Assembly: GCA_035547055.1 (NCBI GenBank)
Contig: DASZVN010000225.1
Span: 1 to 15,733, forward strand
Reading direction: 5' to 3'
DNA from: DASZVN01 sp035547055
Lineage (GTDB): Bacteria; Pseudomonadota; Alphaproteobacteria; Rhizobiales; Methylopilaceae
DNA length: 15,733 nt
A model generated the notes under the pieces. The model saw only the letters and a program-made list of their open reading frames with translations, was not told where the DNA came from and did no database searches. The position numbers and the translations under genes were made by a program. This document shows, piece by piece, positions 6,846-14,754 of this stretch. Within the stretch, counting starts at the first letter, position 1. Each line of letters begins with the position of its first letter.

Positions 6846-8345
6846 ATGACGCAGCGTCACGTCCCCGCCGCCCCGATCGCGCTCGATGCGGCGCTGGGCG
6901 ACGATGCGGCAATGTTCGAGCTCGCCCCGGTCTCGCTCTGGCTCGAAGACTATAGCGGCCTCGCCGCCCTCTTCGCCGAGTGGCGCGCGGCCGGCGTCTT
7001 CGACCTCCGCCGCCATCTCCTCGCCGACGTCACGCGGATCAACGCCTGCTCCGAGCGCTTCAAGGTCGTCACGGTCAACCGCAGGACGCTCGAGCTGTTC
7101 GAGGCGGCCGACCACGCCGAGCTGATGGGGAACCTGCACCGCATCTTCCGCGACGACATGTTCGTGGGCCTGATCGACGAGCTCGACCAGCTCTGGCACG
7201 GCGACGGCGGCTTCGCCTCCCATTCCGTCAACTACACCCTGTCGGGCCGGCGGCTCGACGTGCAGGTGCGCGGCCGCGTGATGCCGGGCCACGAGGACGG
7301 CTGGGGCCGGGTCCTGGTGGCGGTCGAGGACGTGACCGAGCGCGAGACCGCGCGGCGCCGCCTCGCCGCCAGCGAGGACTACGCGCGCGGCCTCTTCGCC
7401 CATTCGCCGGTCTCGCTCTGGGTCGAGGATTTTTCCGCGGTCAAGCGCCTGCTCGACGAGGTGCGCCTGACCGGCATCACCGACTTCCGCATCTTCACCG
7501 ACGTCCACCCGGAATTCGTCGAGCGCTGCATGAGCGAGATCCGGGTGATCGACGTGAACCGCCACACCCTGGAGATGTTCGGCGCGCCCGACAAGCCGAC
7601 CCTGCTCGGGCGCATCCGCGACGTCTTCCGCGACGACATGCGCCCGCATTTCCGCGAGCAGCTGATCGACCTCTGGGACGGCAAGCTGTTCCAGCAGCGC
7701 GAGGTGGTGAACTACGCCCTCGACGGCAGCCTGCTGCACATCCACCTGCAATTCTCGGTGCTGCCCGGCCGCGAAGACGACTGGTCGCTGGTGCAGGTCG
7801 CGCTCACCGACATCACCGCGCGCAAGAAGGCGGAGGCCTATCTCGAATATCTCGGCAAGCACGACGTCCTGACCAAGCTCTACAACCGCTCGTTCTACGA
7901 CGACGAGCTGAACCGGCTGGAGCGCAAGGGGCCGTTCCCGGTGACGATCGTGATGGTCGACCTGAACGACCTCAAGCTCGTCAACGACCAGTGGGGCCAT
8001 GCCGCCGGCGACGCCCTGCTGCGCCGCGCCGGCGAGGTGCTGGCCAAGGCGACCGAGCGCCCGGTCACCGCAGCCCGGATCGGCGGCGACGAGTTCGCGA
8101 TCCTCATGCCCGGCGCCGACGAGCACGACGGCGCGACCATGACCGAGCACATCGAGACCCTGATCGACCTCAACAACCAGTTCTACTCGGCGACCACGCT
8201 CAGCCTGTCGATGGGCACCGCGACCGCGCTTCCCGGCGAGCGGCTCGAGGCCGTCGCCAAGCGCGCCGACCTGCGCATGTACGACAACAAGCGCGCCCGC
8301 GCCGCCGCCACCCGCCCCAACGACCGCCGCCGCAAGGCGTCGTAG
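6846..8345 (+). CDS. Diguanylate cyclase with two repeated PAS-like sensor domains (GGDEF)
   Basis: 499 residues. Two homologous N-terminal segments, about residues 22-165 and 175-325, share (A/S)PVSLW(L/V)ED at the start, V(D/N)VNR-type and FRDDM sequences in the middle, and VxDVTER / LTDITAR at the end, typical of PAS domains leading into a helical linker. A C-terminal GGDEF domain follows: HDVLTKLYNRSFYDDEL, MVDLNDLKLVNDQWGHAAGD and the intact active site RIGGDEFAILMPG. It should make c-di-GMP from two GTP. The product-binding RxxD I-site is missing, since the equivalent positions are Glu and Val. No membrane segment is seen, so it is probably cytosolic. The start at 6846 (MTQRHVP) is chosen because the upstream in-frame ATG at 6723 adds an Arg/Pro-rich stretch and its GGAG is only 3 nt away. 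The input signal is unknown; c-di-GMP often controls exopolysaccharide, so the adjacent sugar genes are suggestive only. Confidence 0.9.
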   Translation: MTQRHVPAAPIALDAALGDDAAMFELAPVSLWLEDYSGLAALFAEWRAAGVFDLRRHLLADVTRINACSERFKVVTVNRRTLELFEAADHAELMGNLHRIFRDDMFVGLIDELDQLWHGDGGFASHSVNYTLSGRRLDVQVRGRVMPGHEDGWGRVLVAVEDVTERETARRRLAASEDYARGLFAHSPVSLWVEDFSAVKRLLDEVRLTGITDFRIFTDVHPEFVERCMSEIRVIDVNRHTLEMFGAPDKPTLLGRIRDVFRDDMRPHFREQLIDLWDGKLFQQREVVNYALDGSLLHIHLQFSVLPGREDDWSLVQVALTDITARKKAEAYLEYLGKHDVLTKLYNRSFYDDELNRLERKGPFPVTIVMVDLNDLKLVNDQWGHAAGDALLRRAGEVLAKATERPVTAARIGGDEFAILMPGADEHDGATMTEHIETLIDLNNQFYSATTLSLSMGTATALPGERLEAVAKRADLRMYDNKRARAAATRPNDRRRKAS

Positions 8346-8416
8346 GCGCCGCAGCGCGGATGGCCATCGCCTCCGTTCGCCGCTAGCCTCGGCCCCGGCA
8401 AGGACTGGAGGCGCCC

Positions 8417-8998
8417 GTGGGGCTCGTCGTTCCCGTGCTGCTGGGCTCGGTGCGCTCCGACCGGCAGGGCATCAAGGCGGCGCGCTACATCGTGCAGCGG
8501 CTCGCCGAGCGCGGCCACGAGCCGGTGCTGGTCGATCCGCTGGAGAAGCGGCTGCCGCTGCTCGACCGCATGTACAAGGAATTCCCCAAGGGCAAGGCAC
8601 CGGCGGTGCTGGAGGAGCTGGCGGCGCTCTATCGCCGCGCCGACGGCTTCATGATCGTGACCGCCGAATACAACCAATCGGTGCCGCCGGCGCTGAAGAA
8701 CCTGATCGACCATTTCCTCGAGGAGTATTTCTGGCGGCCCTCGGCGATCATGTCCTATTCCGGCGGCCGCTTCGGCGGGGTGCGGGCGGTGGTGGCGCTC
8801 CGCACCATCCTGGCCGAGGTCGGGATGCCGAGCCTGCCGTCGATCCTCGCGATCCCGACCATCGGCGTCGCCTTCGCCGAGGACGGCCGTCCGCAGGAGC
8901 CCTGGATCGACAAGGCCGCCAACCGCTTCCTCGCCGAGTTCGAATGGTATGCCGAGGCGCTGAAGGCCCGCCGCGCGGCGGCGCCGCCGCCTTATTGA
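8417..8998 (+). CDS. NADPH-dependent FMN reductase family flavoprotein
   Basis: 193 residues with a flavodoxin-like fold. LLGSVRSDRQGIKAARYI (8-25) is the phosphate-binding loop region for FMN. TAEYNQSVPPALKNLIDHF (82-100) matches the family's PEYN-S-P-LKN-ID signature with Thr-Ala in place of the usual Pro. SYSGGRFGGVRA (113-124) is the second flavin-contact loop. Such enzymes reduce FMN, quinones, azo dyes or metals with NAD(P)H; the real substrate cannot be told. The start is GTG at 8417, chosen because GGAGG lies 5 nt upstream and the family motif starts within ten residues. It begins 71 nt after the cyclase and has no obvious functional link to it. Confidence 0.88.
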   Translation: MGLVVPVLLGSVRSDRQGIKAARYIVQRLAERGHEPVLVDPLEKRLPLLDRMYKEFPKGKAPAVLEELAALYRRADGFMIVTAEYNQSVPPALKNLIDHFLEEYFWRPSAIMSYSGGRFGGVRAVVALRTILAEVGMPSLPSILAIPTIGVAFAEDGRPQEPWIDKAANRFLAEFEWYAEALKARRAAAPPPY

Positions 8999-9026
8999 AG
9001 GAGCGCGATTCCGGCCGCCGGCACGG

Positions 9027-9055
9027 TTGCGCGCGCCGGGCGATTGGCCTATAGG
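9027..9055 (+). promoter_or_regulatory. Probable promoter of rpmJ
   Basis: TTGCGC (9027-9032) and TATAGG (9050-9055) are separated by exactly 17 nt, in the 144-nt gap before the L36 gene. This fits a housekeeping sigma factor promoter and gives a leader of about 80 nt. The same TTGCGC -35 appears before rimP. Confidence 0.5.
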
Positions 9056-9142
9056 GCAGCGCTTCCGCGGCCATGATCGCGGCGATGTGACCACGATGAA
9101 CCGGCGCGCGCCGCCGGCTTCCGGCAGCGCAAGGCAAGACCG

Positions 9143-9268
9143 ATGAAGATCCGCAACTCCCTGAAATCGCTGCGCCAGCGCCACCGCGACAACCGCATCG
9201 TGCGCCGCAAGGGCCGCGTCTACATCATCAACAAGACGCAGAAGCGCTACAAGGCGCGCCAGGGCTGA
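9143..9268 (+). CDS. rpmJ: 50S ribosomal protein L36 (cysteine-free type)
   Basis: This is a 41-residue, very basic protein beginning MKIRNSLKSLRQRHRDN and ending QKRYKARQG. The length, the RRKGRVY(I/V)INK core and the absence of the Cys/His zinc ligands match the type of L36 found across alphaproteobacteria (YkgO-like). It is part of the large ribosomal subunit. AAGG about 8 nt before the ATG serves as ribosome site, and a promoter-like pair lies about 90 nt upstream. It stands alone, away from any ribosomal protein cluster. Confidence 0.95.
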   Translation: MKIRNSLKSLRQRHRDNRIVRRKGRVYIINKTQKRYKARQG

Positions 9269-9317
9269 GGCCCGCCGCCGCCTTCCTTTCGCGAGGGCTT
9301 CGCTCTAGCTTGAGGGC

Positions 9318-9938
9318 ATGCTGACCCGCGGCGCCCTGCTGCTCGGGGCGGTGCTCGCCCTCTCGTCCGGCGTCGCGGCCGCCGCGCCGCCGCGCACGGA
9401 GCCGCTCAACCCGCCCAAGGCCGCCAAGCCGCCGCCGGCGAAGCCCCAGCCCGACCAGGCCCAGCGGCTCGACATGCTCTACGAGCGCCTCGCCACGACC
9501 AAGCGGCCGGCGCTCGCCGAGCGCATCGCCGCGATGATCGAGGCGATGCGGCTCGAGTCCGGCAGCGACACCGTCGACCTCCTCACCGGCCGCGCCCTCG
9601 ACGCACTGAAGCGCAAGGACAGCGACGCCGCGATCCGCCTGTTCGACGCCGTCGTCGCCATCGCACCCGACTATGTCGAGGGCTGGAACCAGCGCGCGAT
9701 GCTCTACTACGCCAAGGGCGATTTCGGCCGCACCATGCGCGACCTCCACGAGGTGCTGCGGCGCGACCCGCGCCAATGGGAGGCCTGGGGCGCGCTCGGC
9801 CGCATCCTCGAGGATTCGGGCGACGACCTCCATGCCTTGGCCGCCTATCGCCGGGCGCTGGCGATCTACCCGGCGCTCCAGGGCATCGCGACGCGGGCCG
9901 AGCGCCTCGCCGCCCGCGTCGACGGCCGCTCGCTCTGA
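9318..9938 (+). CDS. Exported tetratricopeptide repeat protein
   Basis: 206 residues. The N-terminus (LTRGALLLGAVLALSSGVAAAA, interrupted by no charge after Arg4) is a signal peptide with likely cleavage after an Ala near residue 22, followed by a Pro/Lys-rich linker to about 45. Residues about 90-190 hold around three TPR units, visible in DSDAAIRLFDAVVAIAPDY, WNQRAMLYYAKGDFGRTMRD and WGALGRILEDSGDDLHALAA, each with the usual Ala/Gly and small-residue spacing and the terminal Pro. TPRs bind proteins, so a periplasmic scaffold role is likely; no catalytic motif is present. The stop is 8 nt before the hydrolase start, so the two are translationally coupled. It lies 49 nt after rpmJ and could be partly read from the rpmJ promoter. 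The ATG has GAGG only 2-3 nt upstream, which is tight, but the signal peptide supports this start. Confidence 0.85.
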   Translation: MLTRGALLLGAVLALSSGVAAAAPPRTEPLNPPKAAKPPPAKPQPDQAQRLDMLYERLATTKRPALAERIAAMIEAMRLESGSDTVDLLTGRALDALKRKDSDAAIRLFDAVVAIAPDYVEGWNQRAMLYYAKGDFGRTMRDLHEVLRRDPRQWEAWGALGRILEDSGDDLHALAAYRRALAIYPALQGIATRAERLAARVDGRSL

Positions 9939-9946
9939 GGCCCGCG

Positions 9947-10963
9947 GTGCGGCGGGCGGCCTGGGCGCTCGTCATCGCGGCCATCGTGGCCGGCGGCCTC
10001 TATCTCGTCGGCGGGCTCGAGGTCGGCGCGATCGAGCGCGCATTTCCGCCGGTCGGCACCTTCGTGTCGGTGCCGGGCGGCCGCCTCCAGGTGCTCGACC
10101 TCGGGCGCGAGCACGAGGACGCCGGCACGCTGGTGCTGGTCCACGGCGCGACCTCGAACCTGGAAGAGATGGCGCTCGGCCTCGGCCGCGCCCTCGCCGC
10201 GCGCTACCGCGTGGTGCTCGTCGACCGGCCCGGCCACGGCTGGAGCGACCGTCCCGACGGCCCAGCCGACGCGTCGCCGGCGCGACAGGCGGCGCTGATC
10301 GCCGCCGCGCTGGACGGCATGCACATCGGCAAGGCGATCATCGTCGGCCATTCCTGGGGCGGGACGGTGGCGCTGGCGATGGCGCTCGACCAGCCGGCCC
10401 ATGTCGGGGGGCTGGTCCTGATCTCGCCGGCCGCCGAGCCCGACCTCGGCGGCAACTATCGCTGGTACGTCCGCTCCGGCGCGACGCAGATCTTCGCGAG
10501 CCTGCCGTTCGACCGCATCGTCGCGGTGCCGCTCGGCCTGTTGTTCCTCCACGCCGGCGCGGCGGCGGTGTTCGCCCCGACGCCGGTGCCGGCCGACTTC
10601 GTCCAGGAGGCGGCGCTGCCGCTGATGCTCCGGCCGAGCCAGCTCCGCGCCGATGCCGAGGATCTCGCCGCCCTCGACGGCTGGCTCCGCGGGGCGGCGC
10701 CGCGCTGGAGCACGATCCACGTGCCGACCCTGGTCGTGACCGGCGACAGGGACCGCGTGGTCGATCCCGCCCGCCAGGCGGAGGTCGTCGCCCGCGCCAT
10801 TCCCGGCGCCCGCCTCGTCGTCGTGCCTCACGCCGGGCACCTGCCGCAATACGCCGATCCGGTCGCCGTCGAGACCGCGATCGGCGAGCTCGCCGGCGCG
10901 GTCAGCGACGCCGCCCAGCCGGTGCCGCCGGCCGCGGCCGAGGACCTTCGCCGCGACCCCTAG
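9947..10963 (+). CDS. Membrane-anchored alpha/beta hydrolase
   Basis: 338 residues from GTG 9947. TGAGG (9936-9940), which overlaps the stop of the TPR gene, lies 6 nt upstream and decides the start; the frame is open further upstream to 9776, but that would overlap the TPR gene. Residues 5-22 form one hydrophobic helix after RR, a likely signal anchor that places the enzyme in the periplasm. The fold motifs are LVLVHGATSN (62-71, oxyanion hole), DRPGHGWSDRP (93-103), nucleophile Ser136 in GHSWGG, Asp269 in GDRD and His298 in AGHLPQ, a complete catalytic triad. The lid region about 165-240 is hydrophobic. It is an esterase, lipase or related hydrolase; the substrate is unknown. The frame reads to 10963 with a Pro/Ala-rich end. 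Confidence 0.88.
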   Translation: MRRAAWALVIAAIVAGGLYLVGGLEVGAIERAFPPVGTFVSVPGGRLQVLDLGREHEDAGTLVLVHGATSNLEEMALGLGRALAARYRVVLVDRPGHGWSDRPDGPADASPARQAALIAAALDGMHIGKAIIVGHSWGGTVALAMALDQPAHVGGLVLISPAAEPDLGGNYRWYVRSGATQIFASLPFDRIVAVPLGLLFLHAGAAAVFAPTPVPADFVQEAALPLMLRPSQLRADAEDLAALDGWLRGAAPRWSTIHVPTLVVTGDRDRVVDPARQAEVVARAIPGARLVVVPHAGHLPQYADPVAVETAIGELAGAVSDAAQPVPPAAAEDLRRDP

Positions 10964-11062
10964 GCATGGCAGGTCCCGGCGCCGTCATCTGGCCGGCGCC
11001 GGCGCCGCGCGGTATCTCAGGCGGCGGGTGCAGGACGGCCGGCAAGGGATTCTCCGCGGGCA

Positions 11063-12367
11063 ATGGACGACGAACGTCTCGACGCGGAGGAAAGGCCCGC
11101 TGCCGCGCCGGCGGGCAATGCGCCCGAGACACCGGCGCCGCCGGCCGCGGCCGCCAGGCCCGCTCTGGTCGACCGCTGGGAATGGACGCTGTGGGCGATG
11201 GTCGTCATCCAGTTCGTGATGACGATGTCGTTCACCGTGCTGAGCCCGATCGTGCCGCTGTTCCTGCCCGAGATCGGGGTCGGCTCGCCCGGCGCGGTGG
11301 CGCTGTGGGCCGGCATCCTGAACGCCTCGACGCCCTTCGTCGCCGCCTTCACCTCGCCGCTCTGGGGCCGGCTCGCCGACCGCCGCGGCCGCAAGCTGAT
11401 GCTGATCCGCTCGGGCATCGCGATCGGAATCTTCACGGGCCTGATGGGCCTGTCCTGGAACATCTGGTTCTTCTTCGCCATGCGGGCGCTGATGGGCGCC
11501 TTCGCCGGCTTCGCCGCCTCGGCGATCGCGCTGGTCGCGAGCCAAGCGCCGGAGCGGCGGCTCGGCTACGCGCTCGGCTGGCTCGCGACCGGCCAGCTCG
11601 TCGGCTCGCTGGTCGGCCCCGTGATCGGCGGCGGCCTCGCCGACGTCACCGGCAGCTACCGCATCCCGTTCTACTGCACCGCGGCGATCGCGCTGGTCGC
11701 GACCGCGCTGGTGTGGTTCGCGGTCCACGAGCATTTCATCCCGCCCAAGCGGCCGGCCGGACGGCGCTCGCTCCTCGGCGGCCTCGGCATGCTGACCACC
11801 GCGAGCGGCCTCCTGCCGCTGTTCGTGGTGCTCCTGATGGCGCAGTTCGGCGTGCGCACGGTGCAGCCGGTCGTCACGCTGTTCGTGCAGGAGCTGGTCG
11901 GCGACGTGCCGCAGCTCGCCACCCTCGGCGGCATCGCGTTCTCGATCACCGGCCTCGCCGACCTCGTCGCCTCGCCCTTCCTCGGCAAGCGAAGCGACGT
12001 CATCGGCTATCGCCGCGTGCTCCTGATCTGCCTCTGCGGAGCGGCGGTCACCAGCATCCCCCAGGCCTTCGCCAGCAGCTACTGGGAGTTCCTCGGCGAG
12101 CGCTTCGCCGTCGGCCTCTTCATCGGCGGGATCCTGCCGACCGCGAACGCCCTCGTCGGCCGCATGGTGCCGCGGGCCGAGCGCGGCGCGGTCTATGGCC
12201 TGACCGCCTCGGCGAGCTTCCTCGGCAACTCGCTCGGCCCGCTCACCGGCGGGGTGGTCGGCGCGACGATCGGGCTGCGCTGGGTGTTCCTGGTGACGGC
12301 GGCCCTGCTCTTCGCCAACCTCGCGTGGGTCTATTTCACCGTGCCCGAGTATCGCGAGGAGGAATGA
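11063..12367 (+). CDS. MFS transporter, probable drug/efflux type
   Basis: 434 residues with an Ala/Pro-rich cytosolic N-terminus (1-38) and then about twelve hydrophobic segments. Motif A is clear in the TM2-TM3 loop: PLWGRLADRRGRKLML (99-114). A degenerate second copy follows the central loop (LGKRSDVIGYRRVLL, about residues 310-325). A basic central loop (PPKRPAGRR) divides the halves. The motif pattern fits proton-driven drug:H+ antiporters of the TetA/MdtG type in the inner membrane, but the cargo is unknown. It starts 99 nt after the hydrolase. That gap holds GC-rich inverted-repeat sequence (GGCGCC copies) without a T-run, so read-through is possible. The ATG is preceded by a weak GCGGG ribosome site. 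No regulator lies next to it. Confidence 0.9.
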   Translation: MDDERLDAEERPAAAPAGNAPETPAPPAAAARPALVDRWEWTLWAMVVIQFVMTMSFTVLSPIVPLFLPEIGVGSPGAVALWAGILNASTPFVAAFTSPLWGRLADRRGRKLMLIRSGIAIGIFTGLMGLSWNIWFFFAMRALMGAFAGFAASAIALVASQAPERRLGYALGWLATGQLVGSLVGPVIGGGLADVTGSYRIPFYCTAAIALVATALVWFAVHEHFIPPKRPAGRRSLLGGLGMLTTASGLLPLFVVLLMAQFGVRTVQPVVTLFVQELVGDVPQLATLGGIAFSITGLADLVASPFLGKRSDVIGYRRVLLICLCGAAVTSIPQAFASSYWEFLGERFAVGLFIGGILPTANALVGRMVPRAERGAVYGLTASASFLGNSLGPLTGGVVGATIGLRWVFLVTAALLFANLAWVYFTVPEYREEE

Positions 12368-12373
12368 GGCGCC

Positions 12374-12403
12374 TTGCGCGGGCGGGCGGTTCTCCCATAT
12401 AAC
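12374..12403 (+). promoter_or_regulatory. Promoter of the rimP-nusA-infB operon
   Basis: TTGCGC (12374-12379) and TATAAC (12398-12403) are separated by 18 nt, beginning 7 nt after the MFS stop. The -10 is nearly consensus and the site is correctly placed ahead of the structured rimP leader. Transcription should start near 12410. Confidence 0.6.
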
Positions 12404-12417
12404 GTCGCGAAATCCTT

Positions 12418-12441
12418 TCTCATGATCGTCGGTTCATGAGA
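12418..12441 (+). repeat. Perfect inverted repeat in the rimP leader
   Basis: TCTCATGA (12418-12425) and TCATGAGA (12434-12441) are exact reverse complements around an 8-nt loop. Just after the expected transcription start, this could be an RNA hairpin or a dimeric protein's DNA site. Confidence 0.6.
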
Positions 12442-12463
12442 GTGGGTCCCGCCGGGGCCCGCT
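12441..12463 (+). promoter_or_regulatory. rimP leader hairpin (attenuator-like)
   Basis: AGTGGGTCCC (12441-12450) can pair with GGGGCCCGCT (12454-12463), giving 10 pairs including two G-U, a 3-nt loop and the downstream sequence CCTTTC. A GC-rich hairpin ahead of rimP is common in alphaproteobacteria as I recall. With only three T's after it, it is more likely a leader or processing element than a strong terminator. It ends 25 nt before the rimP start. Confidence 0.5.
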
Positions 12464-12488
12464 CCTTTCGGCGTTCAGGGCAGTTTTC

Positions 12489-13124
12489 GTGAGCGACAGC
12501 GTAGCGACCATTGCGACCGACGACCGGCTGATCCGCGAGAGCGGGCTCGCCGCGCGCGTCGCCGCGGTGGTCGAGCCGGTGCTGGAAGGCCTCGGCTACC
12601 GCCTGGTGCGGGCGAGCGTCTCGGGGCGGAACGGCTGCACCGTGCAGATCATGGCGGAGCGGCCGGACGGCTCGATGTCGGTCGACGACTGCGAGGCGGT
12701 GAGCCATGCGGTCTCGCCGGCGCTCGACGTCGCCGATCCGATCCGCGGCGCCTACCACCTCGAGGTGTCCTCGCCAGGGATCGACCGGCCGCTGGTGCGG
12801 CTCCAGGATTTCGAGCGCTGGGCCGGCCATGTCGCCAAGATCGGGATGGCGGTGCCGCTCGATGGCCGCAAGCGCTTCCGCGGCACGCTCCTCGGCGTCG
12901 AGGGCGAGGCCGCCCGCCTCGTCCGCGACGATGCAGAGGCCGGCGAGGAGGCCGAGGTGCGGCTCCCGGTCGCCGACATGGCGGAGGCCCATCTCGTCCT
13001 CACCGACGCCCTGATCGACGAAGCCTTGAGACGGGGCAAGGCGGCGCTGCGCGAGAGCGCGGCGGAGACTGAAGACGGCGAGCCGGTGCCCCCGCGCCGG
13101 GTCTCGCAGCGCAAACGGAGGTAG
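12489..13124 (+). CDS. rimP: Ribosome maturation factor RimP
   Basis: 211 residues. RimP binds the 30S subunit during late assembly. The hallmark AYHLEVSSPGIDRPL (88-102) joins the N-terminal alpha/beta domain, which has a GYRLV segment at 36-40, SVDDCE at 64-69 and SHAVSPALD at 72-80, to the C-terminal SH3-like domain (about 108-180). A Lys/Arg-rich tail (SQRKRR) closes the protein. The start is GTG 12489 with AGGG 8 nt upstream. The stop at 13122-13124 directly follows the nusA ribosome site, so the two genes are coupled. It is the first gene of the operon and is read from the promoter at 12374-12403 through a two-hairpin leader. Confidence 0.95.
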   Translation: MSDSVATIATDDRLIRESGLAARVAAVVEPVLEGLGYRLVRASVSGRNGCTVQIMAERPDGSMSVDDCEAVSHAVSPALDVADPIRGAYHLEVSSPGIDRPLVRLQDFERWAGHVAKIGMAVPLDGRKRFRGTLLGVEGEAARLVRDDAEAGEEAEVRLPVADMAEAHLVLTDALIDEALRRGKAALRESAAETEDGEPVPPRRVSQRKRR

Positions 13125-13126
13125 CC

Positions 13127-14740
13127 ATGGCGGTCAGCGCCAATCGACTGGAGCTGTTGCAGATCGCCGACGCGGTCGCCCGCGAGAAGGTGATCGACCG
13201 GCAGATCGTGCTGAGCGCGATGGAGGAGGCGATCGCCAAGGCCGCCAAGGCGCGCTACGGCTCGGAGACCGAGGTGCGGGCCGAGATCAACGCCCAGACC
13301 GGCGAGATCCGGCTGTCGCGGCTGCTGCGCGTGGTCGACGAGATCGAGAACCCGGCGATCGAGATCACCGTCGAGGACGCCCGCCGGCGCAACCCCGCCG
13401 CCCAGGTCGACGACTGGATTTCCGAGACGCTGCCGCCGTTCGATTTCGGCCGCATCGCCGCCCAGTCGGCCAAGCAGGTGATCGTGCAGAAGGTGCGCGA
13501 GGCCGAGCGCGACCGCCAGTACAACGAATACAAGAGCCGCATCGGCGACATCGTGAACGGCGTCGTCAAGCGCGTCGAATATGGCAACGTCATCGTCGAT
13601 CTCGGCCGCGGCGAGGCCATCGTCCGCCGTGACGAGCTGCAGCCGCGCGAGATCTTCCACGTCGGCGACCGCATCCGTGCCTATATCTACGACGTCCGCC
13701 GCGAGCCGCGCGGGCCGCAGATCTTCCTGTCGCGCACCCACCCGCAGTTCATGTCGAAGCTGTTCGCCCAGGAGGTGCCGGAGATCTACGACGGCATCAT
13801 CGAGGTGAAGGCGGTCGCCCGCGACCCGGGCTCGCGCGCCAAGATCGCGGTGGTCTCGCGCGACAGCTCGATCGACCCCGTGGGCGCCTGCGTCGGCATG
13901 CGCGGCTCGCGCGTGCAGGCGGTGGTGAACGAGCTCCAGGGCGAGAAGATCGACATCATCCCGTGGTCGCCCGACGCCGCGACCTTCATCGTCAACGCGC
14001 TGCAGCCGGCCGAGGTGGTCAAGGTCGTGCTCGACGAGGACTCGGAGAAGATCGAGGTCGTCGTGCCCGACGACCAGCTCAGCCTCGCGATCGGCCGGCG
14101 CGGCCAGAACGTCCGCCTCGCCTCACAGCTCACCGGCTGGGACATCGACATCCTGACCGAAGCCGAGGAATCCGAGCGGCGGCAGAAGGAGTTCCAGGAC
14201 CGCACCAAGCTGTTCATGAACTCCCTCGACGTCGACGAGGTGGTCGGCCAGCTTCTCGCCGCCGAAGGCTTCGCCTCGGTCGAGGAGGTCGCCTTCGTCG
14301 ATCCGCAGGAAATCGCCTCGATCGAAGGCTTCGACGAGGACACCGCGGCCGAGATCAAGGCCCGTGCGGTCGGCTATCTGGAGCGGATCGAGGCCGAGCA
14401 GGACGCCCGCCGCCGCGAGCTCGGCGTCGCCGACGAGCTCCGCGAGGTGCCGGGCGTGACCACCGCGATGATGGTCGCCTTCGGCGAGAACGACATCAAG
14501 ACGGTCGAGGACCTCGCCGGCTGCGCGACCGACGACCTCACCGGCTGGACCGAGCGCAACGAGGCCGGCGAGGCCACCCGCCACGCGGGCGCGCTCGACG
14601 GCTTCGACCTTACCCGCGAGGACGCCGAGGCGCTGATCATGGCCGCCCGCGTCAAGGCCGGCTGGGTCGACGAGGCCGATCTCGCCCCGCCGCCGGAGGA
14701 GGAGCCGGCCGAGGCGACGGAGGCGGCGGCCGAGGCCTGA
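13127..14740 (+). CDS. nusA: Transcription termination/antitermination factor NusA
   Basis: 537 residues, the usual alphaproteobacterial length. Domains in order: the RNA-polymerase-binding N-terminal domain (about 1-125), S1 (about 138-202, starting GDIVNGVVKRVEYGNVIVDL), KH1 (about 230-295 with GACVGMRGSRVQ at 253-264), KH2 (about 305-350 with AIGRRGQNVRLA at 321-332), then two helix-hairpin-helix-type acidic repeats. The first of these is near VDEVVGQLLAAEGF and the second near LREVPGVTTAMMVAFGE. The end is acidic Glu/Ala-rich after KAGWVDE. NusA modulates pausing, Rho-independent termination and rRNA antitermination. GGAGG (13117-13121) just before the rimP stop is its ribosome site, 5 nt from the ATG. 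Confidence 0.97.
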   Translation: MAVSANRLELLQIADAVAREKVIDRQIVLSAMEEAIAKAAKARYGSETEVRAEINAQTGEIRLSRLLRVVDEIENPAIEITVEDARRRNPAAQVDDWISETLPPFDFGRIAAQSAKQVIVQKVREAERDRQYNEYKSRIGDIVNGVVKRVEYGNVIVDLGRGEAIVRRDELQPREIFHVGDRIRAYIYDVRREPRGPQIFLSRTHPQFMSKLFAQEVPEIYDGIIEVKAVARDPGSRAKIAVVSRDSSIDPVGACVGMRGSRVQAVVNELQGEKIDIIPWSPDAATFIVNALQPAEVVKVVLDEDSEKIEVVVPDDQLSLAIGRRGQNVRLASQLTGWDIDILTEAEESERRQKEFQDRTKLFMNSLDVDEVVGQLLAAEGFASVEEVAFVDPQEIASIEGFDEDTAAEIKARAVGYLERIEAEQDARRRELGVADELREVPGVTTAMMVAFGENDIKTVEDLAGCATDDLTGWTERNEAGEATRHAGALDGFDLTREDAEALIMAARVKAGWVDEADLAPPPEEEPAEATEAAAEA

Positions 14741-14754
14741 GGGTCGAGCCGCCG

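Noticed and set aside
6645..8150. Minus-strand open frame of 501 codons opposite the diguanylate cyclase
   Set aside because: It is the antisense mirror of the PAS-GGDEF gene, with an Asp/Val/Glu/His-rich composition typical of such shadows.
9776..9946. Upstream start for the alpha/beta hydrolase
   Set aside because: It would overlap the TPR gene by over 150 nt and put an Arg-rich stretch before the membrane helix. GTG 9947 has a well-placed TGAGG.
10964..11062. GC-rich inverted repeats between the hydrolase and MFS genes as a terminator
   Set aside because: The repeated GGCGCC units can pair in several ways and no T-run follows, so no specific terminator can be supported.
9673..12402. Plus-strand open frame of 909 codons across the TPR, hydrolase and MFS genes
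   Set aside because: It is out of frame with three genes that carry complete motifs, and its product is Arg/Pro/Ala-rich without domains.
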